The position numbers and the translations under genes were made by a program. A stretch of DNA of 5,032 nt from an uncultured Anaerotruncus sp. (lineage in GTDB: Bacteria > Bacillota_A > Clostridia > Oscillospirales > CAG-272). Every line of letters begins with the position of its first letter. Within the stretch, counting starts at the first letter, position 1. The notes under the pieces are model-generated. The model worked only from the letters and a program-made list of their open reading frames with translations, had not been told where the DNA came from and did no database searches. The stretch spans positions 1 to 5,032 of the forward strand of contig CATYWI010000135.1 of the NCBI GenBank assembly GCA_958414155.1, read 5' to 3'. Of the stretch, positions 1-4,544 are shown one piece after another.

Positions 1-663
1 CCGTTCCAATGCAAATTCGATGGAGAATTGCTCACACGGGGGATAGACGAATTCCGTTCTTCCTCCGTGACAGATTGCCACACTGGATTCCTCGGGACCG
101 CCACAGAGGTATTCGGGGAAGGTGATGCCGTTGTAGACTTCTTCCCAAGGCACTTCATCGTTGATGAACATCAGACCGTAATCGGTCCAGATGCCGCGTT
201 TGCTGTTCAGCAGGGCGCGACCTTCTTCGGCTCGTTTGGGATCGCGGTATTCCTCGTTGGAACAGCACCCGCCGTGGATATCCATGTAGTGCTCAACTCC
301 TACCGTTTGCATATCCGAGATGTTCTGAATCAGCGTGATCCTGCCGAGGTTAAAGGTGTAATTGATCAGCTGTTTGAGGTCCCGTGCATCAAAGCGGGAT
401 GCAGCCGCAAGCAGTTTTCCCATCTCGGTTCCGTCGAAGCTGTCCATCCGTTTGGCGAGGTAGTTCAGCTCTTGGATATTGGCATAAGTGCCTTCAATGG
501 ATTTCAGCCCCTTGGGACCAATGAGGTGATTGATGAATACCGTAGCTTTGTGTCCGACCTCATTCTGTTCCGTCAGTCGCATAATTTCATCATCGGTGCA
601 TGGAAATGATACGGTTTCAATATGGTTGCCGCCTGTCAAAAGGGTTGCTTTGATCTGTGTCAT
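1..663 (-). CDS. ArdA-like antirestriction protein, N-terminal 221 residues (3' end beyond window)
   Basis: The frame is open from ATG at 663 to the left edge, so the C-terminus is missing. The start is well supported: a GGGAGGA Shine-Dalgarno at 676-670 lies 6 nt upstream, and the ATG directly abuts the TAA of the preceding gene. Residues about 60-105 (NIQELNYLAKRMDSF, then DLKQLINYTFNLGRI) resemble the ELN-containing middle segment of ArdA-type proteins as I remember them from Tn916 and Clostridia conjugative elements. The later part (GLMFINDEVPWEEVYNG, then FPEYLCGG) looks like the beta-rich tail of that group. ArdA proteins are acidic DNA mimics that bind type I restriction enzymes and protect incoming conjugative DNA. 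Cysteines are frequent (CCS, LCGG, ICHGG, PPCE). The assignment comes from remembered family resemblance only; an uncharacterised ICE accessory protein is the alternative. Confidence 0.6.
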   Translation of the reverse strand, partial: MTQIKATLLTGGNHIETVSFPCTDDEIMRLTEQNEVGHKATVFINHLIGPKGLKSIEGTYANIQELNYLAKRMDSFDGTEMGKLLAAASRFDARDLKQLINYTFNLGRITLIQNISDMQTVGVEHYMDIHGGCCSNEEYRDPKRAEEGRALLNSKRGIWTDYGLMFINDEVPWEEVYNGITFPEYLCGGPEESSVAICHGGRTEFVYPPCEQFSIEFALER

Positions 664-1524
664 TTACATTCCTCCCATCGTCATGCCGTGTGTATGCGGC
701 ATTTCACTGAACTCATCCGAATTGCGAACAAAGTAGTTGTCGCCGCTGTTCCAGAAGTGGACATTCATAATGCCGTCCGGAATCCTGATATCCTGCTGTT
801 CGGCTCCTTCGCCAAGCCCGTCCGAATTCTGACCGGTGATGAATTCCTTGAGTTCCGCTTCTTCATCTTCTGTCAGCGGCTCGGTCAGCGTTGTACGCAC
901 TCTGCCGAAGAGGACTCCGTCAAAGCTCTCAAAATCCCATTTCAGCGACTTGATCTTTGCGACCGCCGAATTGCTCCCGTCAAAGTATTCTGCCATGTCG
1001 GTGTCGTCACTTGCGGTGTAGGCATCAAACATGGCTCTGATCTCATCGGCATAATTATCCGCAAATCTGCCGTCAAGCTCACTGTCGGAATCGTAGTCAA
1101 GGTCACCGTATTCGTTGTATTCACAGATCGATACCGTCAGAGGAAAATAGTAATCCTCGGTCACATATTTCGGCTGAAAGTCCATGACTTTTTGGCAGAG
1201 AGAAGAAAGACTGTCCGGGGGATTTTGCGACAGCTCCGCCTTCAGTTTTTCCTTCTGCGTTTGAGGCAGCTCCCGATAGAGATCGAGCGTTGTGTTGACG
1301 CTGCCGAGACTGTCTTTGGGAGTAACCAGTGCCGTGAGTTCATTTTCAAAGTCACTCTCGCCGAAGAGCTTCACTTTGATATAATCTTCTTCCTCGTCCG
1401 AGCATGGGATGATGTGTGCCGGGGTTCTGATGCCGATCCGACTCAAAGAGCCTGCAAGCTCCATTCGGGAGGTCGGCAGTTCAAGGATGGCGGTCTGATC
1501 GTTTCTTGTGATGATTGCTTTCAT
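664..1524 (-). CDS. Acidic mobile-element accessory protein, 286 aa, ArdA-neighbour family
   Basis: I chose ATG 1524, giving MKAIITRND, because AAAGGA lies about 10 nt upstream. The frame stays open further upstream to 1740, but that extension is low-complexity and overlaps the Cys-rich gene in another frame. I recognise the protein type from Clostridia conjugative elements, where similar proteins are sometimes labelled antirestriction protein, but I know of no demonstrated function. Visible parts: an N-terminal segment with ELAGSLSRIGIRTPAH (about 22-37); an acidic middle with SICEYNEYGDLDYDSDSE; and a conserved-looking C-terminal module LTEPLTEDEEAELKE then FITGQNSDGLGEG (about 213-240) and HFWNSGDNYFV (about 256-266). 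There are no membrane segments or signal peptide. Strong acidity would suit DNA mimicry or cytoplasmic protein binding; that is inference. The last residues (PHTHGMTMGGM) are His/Met/Gly-rich, and the GGM codons carry the next gene's ribosome binding site. It is probably co-translated with the genes on both sides. Confidence 0.75.
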   Translation of the reverse strand: MKAIITRNDQTAILELPTSRMELAGSLSRIGIRTPAHIIPCSDEEEDYIKVKLFGESDFENELTALVTPKDSLGSVNTTLDLYRELPQTQKEKLKAELSQNPPDSLSSLCQKVMDFQPKYVTEDYYFPLTVSICEYNEYGDLDYDSDSELDGRFADNYADEIRAMFDAYTASDDTDMAEYFDGSNSAVAKIKSLKWDFESFDGVLFGRVRTTLTEPLTEDEEAELKEFITGQNSDGLGEGAEQQDIRIPDGIMNVHFWNSGDNYFVRNSDEFSEMPHTHGMTMGGM

Positions 1525-1702
1525 GTTCGTTTTTTCCTTTCGTATAGAATTCATAGATTTCTTTGTCGTTTTCATTGAGGACGGGGGAGCGCGTGCGAAT
1601 CTTATCTTCCAGGCAGCAGCAACGGGCGGTGCGGCATTTTCTGCGTCGGAAGTACAGGCAGTAGCTGCAGTCGCAATCTTCTTTTTTATAAATGTAACCG
1701 AT
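1481..1702 (-). CDS. Small Cys-rich, probably metal-binding protein, 73 aa, apparent ATC start
   Basis: The reading frame encodes GYIYKKEDCDCSYCLYF, then RRRKCRTARCCCLEDKI, then a charged His/Lys-rich tail. Seven cysteines (CxCxxC, then C and CCC) suggest zinc or other metal binding; that is inference. I recall similar small proteins opening the ArdA-containing cargo of Clostridia conjugative elements, but I know no function. A strong AAAGGAGG (1716-1709) is followed, after the 6-nt spacer TTCGTC, by ATC in frame, exactly where a start should be. There is no ATG or GTG nearby in frame. The only alternatives are TTG at 1729, upstream of the Shine-Dalgarno and without one of its own, and TTG at 1774, inside the terminator loop. 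The gene either uses a rare ATC start or has lost its ATG by one substitution. Its 3' end overlaps the 286-aa gene by 44 nt in a different frame, which suggests coupling. Confidence 0.6.
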   Translation of the reverse strand: MGYIYKKEDCDCSYCLYFRRRKCRTARCCCLEDKIRTRSPVLNENDKEIYEFYTKGKNEHESNHHKKRSDRHP

Positions 1703-1708
1703 GACGAA

Positions 1709-1716
1709 CCTCCTTT
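1709..1716 (-). promoter_or_regulatory. Strong Shine-Dalgarno deciding an ATC start
   Basis: On the minus strand AAAGGAGG is a near-perfect match to the 16S rRNA tail. Six nucleotides later the in-frame codon is ATC (1702-1700). The site argues that translation of the Cys-rich protein begins here rather than at the distant TTG codons. Confidence 0.65.
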
Positions 1717-1751
1717 CAGGCAGACACAAATATTTAACAAATAAAAATACG

Positions 1752-1794
1752 AAAAAAGGGCAGAAGGTGCGCAAAATCAGCGCACTTTCTGCCC
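1752..1794 (-). terminator. Intrinsic terminator, possible leader attenuator of the ArdA-like operon
   Basis: Two 15-nt arms (1758-1772 and 1780-1794) pair throughout, apart from one G-T position, around a 7-nt loop. On the minus strand the stem is followed at once by six T, so it terminates minus-strand transcripts; the plus-strand side continues TTAAAA and is not T-rich. No gene lies between it and the tRNA-Gln terminator at 1918-1947. The first codon of the Cys-rich gene is only about 50 nt downstream. It is therefore either a transcription attenuator in the leader of that operon, or the end of an unrecognised short RNA. I found no convincing promoter between it and the Cys-rich gene. Confidence 0.8.
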
Positions 1795-1796
1795 TT

Positions 1797-1843
1797 AAAA
1801 ACGGGTACTGCAGGGTTCAAATCCTGTCCGAAGCCGTTTTTTT
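1797..1843. other. Composite stem-loop with tRNA T-arm-like core, flanked by A and T runs
   Basis: AAAAACGG (1797-1804) pairs exactly with CCGTTTTT (1834-1841). Inside, GCAGG (1810-1814) pairs with CCTGT (1823-1827) around the loop GTTCAAAT. The core resembles a tRNA T-arm (TTCAAAT), but the loop has 8 nt instead of 7. The 3' side ends in seven T on the plus strand and five T on the minus strand. It could be a weak bidirectional terminator, or the leftover of a tRNA 3' end at an element attachment site. I could not fold a complete tRNA around it, so it is not called as a tRNA. Confidence 0.4.
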
Positions 1844-1846
1844 GAA

Positions 1847-1860
1847 ATGATATCTTTTTT
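1847..1860. repeat. Direct repeat copy A (14 nt)
   Basis: ATGATATCTTTTTT occurs here and again exactly at 1955-1968, 108 nt away in the same orientation. Both copies lie near a GAAGCC motif (1831-1835 region and 1949-1954). The T run makes the repeat partly low-complexity, but the ATGATATC portion is not. It may be part of an attachment-site duplication; this is weakly supported. Confidence 0.45.
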
Positions 1861-1912
1861 TCTGCACTCTGTATCCGCAAACCTCATGATTGCGAAAAAG
1901 CGAGGAAACGCG

Positions 1913-1947
1913 AGAAAAACCCCCGAAATCGTGAGATTTCAGGGGTT
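1913..1947 (-). terminator. Intrinsic terminator of tRNA-Gln
   Basis: Arms 1918-1930 and 1935-1947 (AACCCC.GAAATC and GATTTC.GGGGTT) pair over 13 positions with a single G-T wobble and a GTGA tetraloop. On the minus strand the stem is followed by a T-run (about 1919-1915) and then CTCGCG. It lies about 34 nt downstream of the tRNA CCA end and is the natural end of that transcript. Confidence 0.8.
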
Positions 1948-1948
1948 C

Positions 1949-1974
1949 GAAGCCATGATATCTTTTTTGGCTTC
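1949..1974. repeat. Short inverted repeat GAAGCC/GGCTTC enclosing direct repeat copy B
   Basis: GAAGCC (1949-1954) and GGCTTC (1969-1974) are perfect inverted 6-mers. They enclose ATGATATCTTTTTT (1955-1968), the second exact copy of the 14-nt repeat at 1847-1860. The hairpin would sit between the tRNA-Gln 3' end and its terminator, so it could be part of the trailer that is removed during 3' processing. Confidence 0.45.
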
Positions 1975-1980
1975 ACTATA

Positions 1981-2056
1981 TGGCAGCGGTACTAGGATTC
2001 GAACCTAGGTAATGACGGAGTCAGAGTCCGTTGCCTTACCGCTTGGCGATACCGCT
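1981..2056 (-). tRNA. tRNA-Gln, anticodon CTG
   Basis: A complete cloverleaf can be read. The acceptor arms AGCGGTA and TACCGCT pair over 7 bp, and the D arm is GCC...GGC. The anticodon stem ACGGA/TCCGT holds the loop CTCTGAC with anticodon CTG, reading CAG. The T arm is CTAGG-TTCGAAT-CCTAG. The discriminator is G73 and CCA is encoded. The weak A1-U72 pair together with G73 is typical of glutamine tRNAs. The gene has its own consensus promoter (2111-2083) and terminator (1947-1913). tRNA genes are common integration sites, which matters because mobile-element genes begin downstream of this one. Confidence 0.95.
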
Positions 2057-2082
2057 ATACTGCTTTTCTTTTTAACGTACAT

Positions 2083-2111
2083 ATTATAGCAGAATCCGAC
2101 GTCGTTGTCAA
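2083..2111 (-). promoter_or_regulatory. Consensus sigma-70/SigA promoter of tRNA-Gln
   Basis: On the minus strand TTGACA (2111-2106), a 17-nt spacer and TATAAT (2088-2083) match the housekeeping consensus at all twelve hexamer positions. The expected start near 2076 lies about 20 nt upstream of the mature tRNA 5' end. The promoter begins only 24 nt beyond the stop codon of the membrane protein gene. Confidence 0.92.
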
Positions 2112-2135
2112 TACTATTTCCCGAAAAAAACAAAA

Positions 2136-2648
2136 TTATTCCGAGAAAATCCGCTCTAAAATGCCGCGCATGGTCTCATCCGGCTGAAATTTAAGCGCGC
2201 ACCGCTCATCGCGGTCCGTTCTGCCTTCAGGGGGATCGCCCGCGGCAGACGCCGGAATGAAGACATACGCCTCACGCGGCAAAAGCTCCACGCACCTGTT
2301 GACCGTTACGACGCCCCGGTCTTTAAGCTCACGGCGCAAGGCGGGCGTATATTTTTCAAGCCTGCCGCCGCGCGCCTCAAAAACGCTCAGGCTCCTTTCA
2401 CGCCGCAGGTCGGTAACGGCAAGCCATGCACCGTTTTCGTGCGCCGTGACTGTATATGCATACCGGCAGAGCAGAAATCTTGCCGCGACCATGAGCGCGG
2501 CGAGAGCCGCCGCCGCGCCTATGGCGCGGAGCGGCGCTTTGAGTGCCTCGAAGATCGGCATGATACAGCAGAACGTGACTGCGGACAGTGCCAGCACCAC
2601 AGCCGCAGCGGGACGGCGGTCGGGCTTTGGCAGATATTCGTACCGCAT
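2136..2648 (-). CDS. Unrecognised two-helix membrane protein, 170 aa
   Basis: The N-terminus is MRYEYLPKPDRRP, followed by two hydrophobic segments (about residues 14-33 and 42-61) separated by a short loop (EALKAPLR). A soluble region of about 105 residues follows the second helix. Positive residues before the first helix and after the second suggest a hairpin with both ends in the cytoplasm. The soluble part (YAYTVTA, WLAVTDLRRERSLSVFEA, ending MRGILERIFSE) looks beta-rich and reminds me vaguely of membrane-anchored PH-like domains, but I do not recognise the family and name no function. Its ATG overlaps the TAA of the DAHP synthase gene by one base (TAATG), so it is probably translationally coupled as the last gene of the aro operon; its own Shine-Dalgarno is weak. 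No clear intrinsic terminator follows; the tRNA-Gln promoter does. Confidence 0.8.
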   Translation of the reverse strand: MRYEYLPKPDRRPAAAVVLALSAVTFCCIMPIFEALKAPLRAIGAAAALAALMVAARFLLCRYAYTVTAHENGAWLAVTDLRRERSLSVFEARGGRLEKYTPALRRELKDRGVVTVNRCVELLPREAYVFIPASAAGDPPEGRTDRDERCALKFQPDETMRGILERIFSE

Positions 2649-3676
2649 TATCTCAGCTCGGCGATATCAAGTATCAGGCGCTCGGTCTTTTCCCAGCCGA
2701 GGCAGGGGTCGGTTATCGACTTTCCGTAAACGCCGTCCTCTATCTTCTGGCAGCCGTCCTCGATATAGGATTCTATCATAAGCCCCTTTACGAGCTTTGC
2801 GATATCGGCGGAATGGCGTGTGCTGTGGAGTATCTCCTTTGCTATACGGATCTGCTCAAGGTACTTTTTGCCCGAGTTCGAATGGTTGGTATCAACGATG
2901 ACGGCAGGGTCTTTGAGTCCGCTGGCGGCATAAATACCGGCAAGCTGTGAGAGATCTTCATAGTGGTAGTTGGGGAACGACTGCCCCTGCTGGTTGACCC
3001 AGCCGCGCATTACGGCGTGTGCGAGCGGGTTGCCGTGACTTTCGACTTCCCAGCCGCCGTAGCTGAAGACATGCCCGGTCTGAGCCGCCTTTATTGCGTT
3101 GACCATTACCGACAAATCGCCGCTCGTCGGGTTTTTCATACCCACGGGCAGATCGAGTCCGCTGGCGGTCAGGCGGTGCTGCTGGTTTTCGACCGAGCGC
3201 GCGCCGACCGCAACATACGAAAGCACATCGGCAAGGTAGCGGTGATTTTCGGGGTAAAGCATCTCGTCGGCAGCGGAAAAGCCGGTCTCGGCAAGAGACT
3301 TTACGTGCAGGCGGCGTATCGCCATAAGTCCGCGAAGCATATCGGGCGATGCGTGCGGATCGCTCTGATGGAGCATTCCCTTATATCCTACGCCGGTCGT
3401 GCGCGGCTTGTTGGTGTAAATGCGGGGGATTATAAGGATCTTATCCTTTACCTTTTCCTGCACCTCGCGCAGACGCATGATATAATCAAGCACGGCGTCC
3501 TCGCGGTCGGCGGAGCAGGGACCGATGACAAGTACAAAGCGGTCGTCATCACCGGTAAACACGCGGCGTATCTCGGCATCGTTTTCTGCCTTTTTCTTTT
3601 TCATCTCCTCGGTGAGGGGATACATATTCATGATCTCCTCGGGGGCGGGAAGTCTGCGTTTGAATTCCATATTCAT
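2648..3676 (-). CDS. aroF: 3-deoxy-7-phosphoheptulonate (DAHP) synthase, class I
   Basis: It condenses phosphoenolpyruvate and erythrose 4-phosphate to DAHP, the first step of the shikimate pathway, in the cytoplasm. The 342 residues are close to E. coli AroF/G/H (about 350) and span the single TIM-barrel domain. Motifs include GPCS (52-55), KPRTTG (90-95), GARSVENQQHR (158-168) and VGMKN (178-182). The four metal ligands known from AroG have counterparts here: Cys54, His265 (DTNHSNSGK), Glu302 (MIESY) and Asp323 (SITDPCLGW). I chose ATG 3676 (MNMEFKRR), with AAAGGA 11 nt upstream; an ATG six bases further in is possible, and a TTG at 3703 lies inside tyrA. There is no extra ACT or chorismate mutase domain. 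Any feedback inhibition would have to act on the barrel, and the effector cannot be told from the sequence. The symbol aroF is generic; aroG or aroH would fit equally. Confidence 0.95.
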   Translation of the reverse strand: MNMEFKRRLPAPEEIMNMYPLTEEMKKKKAENDAEIRRVFTGDDDRFVLVIGPCSADREDAVLDYIMRLREVQEKVKDKILIIPRIYTNKPRTTGVGYKGMLHQSDPHASPDMLRGLMAIRRLHVKSLAETGFSAADEMLYPENHRYLADVLSYVAVGARSVENQQHRLTASGLDLPVGMKNPTSGDLSVMVNAIKAAQTGHVFSYGGWEVESHGNPLAHAVMRGWVNQQGQSFPNYHYEDLSQLAGIYAASGLKDPAVIVDTNHSNSGKKYLEQIRIAKEILHSTRHSADIAKLVKGLMIESYIEDGCQKIEDGVYGKSITDPCLGWEKTERLILDIAELR

Positions 3677-3692
3677 AATATAACAAGTCCTT

Positions 3693-4544
3693 TCATTTAT
3701 CAAAATAACGTCTGCGCTCGGTAGAGAGGCGCATCATTTGCTTCATCGTTTCAACGTCGCCCCCGGCAAGGGCGCGGCGCAGGAGCGCAAAATGTTCAAG
3801 GAAGGTATCCATCTGCGAAAGCAGCTCCTCACGGTTCATAAGGAACAGCTCGCTCCACATATCCTCGTTTATTTTTGCGATACGGGTAAGATCGCGGAAT
3901 GAATCACCGGTGTAATCCACAAGGTGATGCGACTCCTTGCAGGTCATAAGCACCACCGCGATGCAATGTGTGAGCTGAGACAGGAAGCCTATCATTTCGT
4001 CATGCTCTGCCGGGGACAGGCGGCTTATCGACCGCGCGCCGAGCGTGCGTCCCAGCTCCTCGCAAAGCGCCGTTGCCGCCTCGGTATTTTTATCCGTCGG
4101 CGTTACGATATAGTTTGCGCCGCAAAACAGATCGGCACGGGCGTTTTCAACGCCGCTGACCTCGCGCCCCGCCATGGGATGAGCGCCCACGAATTCGACG
4201 CCCTCCGGCATCATCGACTGCATCGGACCAACGATACCGGATTTCACGCCCGTGACATCGGTGACGAGCGCGCCGCGCTTTATATATTTTGCGTTTTCGG
4301 CGGCAAGCTCAAGCAGGATGTGTGGGTATAGCGCAAACACCACGATATCAAATCCGCCTATGTACGCGCCGTCCGGGGCGGTCCTGCCGTGGCGGATGAA
4401 GCCGTGACCGAGCGCATATTCAATTGCCCCGGCGCGCCGGTCTATCGCACCGACCTCGTAGCCCGCCGCGGACAGCGCCGCCGCGTAGCTCCCGCCTATA
4501 AGTCCAAGACCTATTATAAGAACTTTTTTGTTTTTGTCAAGCAT
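3693..4544 (-). CDS. tyrA: Prephenate dehydrogenase
   Basis: It oxidatively decarboxylates prephenate to 4-hydroxyphenylpyruvate, the precursor of tyrosine, using NAD(P)+. The 283 residues start with a Rossmann fold: GLGLIGGS at 12-19 and an acidic Asp35 at the end of the second strand, which usually favours NAD+ (the two following Arg leave NADP+ possible). TDVTGVKS (95-102) and GAHPMAG (120-126) are active-site motifs; His122 corresponds to the catalytic His of characterised TyrA enzymes. The helical C-terminal half has EHDEMIGFLSQLTH (180-193) and FRDLTRIA (216-223), whose Arg likely binds prephenate. There is no chorismate mutase or ACT domain, so this is the short monofunctional form. 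ATG 4544 follows AAGGG by about 9 nt and overlaps the end of aroA by 8 nt. aroF begins 16 nt beyond its stop. Confidence 0.95.
   Translation of the reverse strand: MLDKNKKVLIIGLGLIGGSYAAALSAAGYEVGAIDRRAGAIEYALGHGFIRHGRTAPDGAYIGGFDIVVFALYPHILLELAAENAKYIKRGALVTDVTGVKSGIVGPMQSMMPEGVEFVGAHPMAGREVSGVENARADLFCGANYIVTPTDKNTEAATALCEELGRTLGARSISRLSPAEHDEMIGFLSQLTHCIAVVLMTCKESHHLVDYTGDSFRDLTRIAKINEDMWSELFLMNREELLSQMDTFLEHFALLRRALAGGDVETMKQMMRLSTERRRYFDK

Noticed and set aside
28..609. Plus-strand open frame of 193 codons opposite the ArdA-like gene
   Set aside because: Shadow of the minus-strand coding frame, which has a clear start, ribosome binding site and family resemblance.
622..1578. Plus-strand open frame of 318 codons opposite the 286-aa gene
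   Set aside because: It mirrors a minus-strand gene with a good ribosome binding site and recognisable family features; the translation is unlike any protein I know and has no convincing ribosome binding site.
664..1740. Longer 358-residue version of the acidic protein
   Set aside because: The extra 72 residues are low-complexity, lack a ribosome binding site at their start and overlap the Cys-rich gene; ATG 1524 has a proper site and matches the remembered family start.
1481..1774. 97-residue version of the Cys-rich protein from TTG 1774
   Set aside because: The TTG lies in the loop of the intrinsic terminator with no ribosome binding site, and the frame then reads straight through the strong AAAGGAGG.
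1797..1843. A complete tRNA on the plus strand
   Set aside because: Only a T-arm-like hairpin with an 8-nt loop is present; no anticodon arm, D arm or paired acceptor 5' half could be found upstream.
2257..2781. Plus-strand open frame opposite the membrane protein gene
   Set aside because: Low-complexity Arg/Ser/Ala-rich translation crossing a gene boundary on the other strand; typical antisense artefact.
2648..3703. 351-residue version of DAHP synthase from TTG 3703
   Set aside because: That start lies inside tyrA without a Shine-Dalgarno; ATG 3676 is correctly placed behind AAAGGA.
2963..3724. Plus-strand open frame of 253 codons opposite the DAHP synthase gene
   Set aside because: The opposite strand encodes an unmistakable DAHP synthase; this frame is open only because of GC-rich codon bias.
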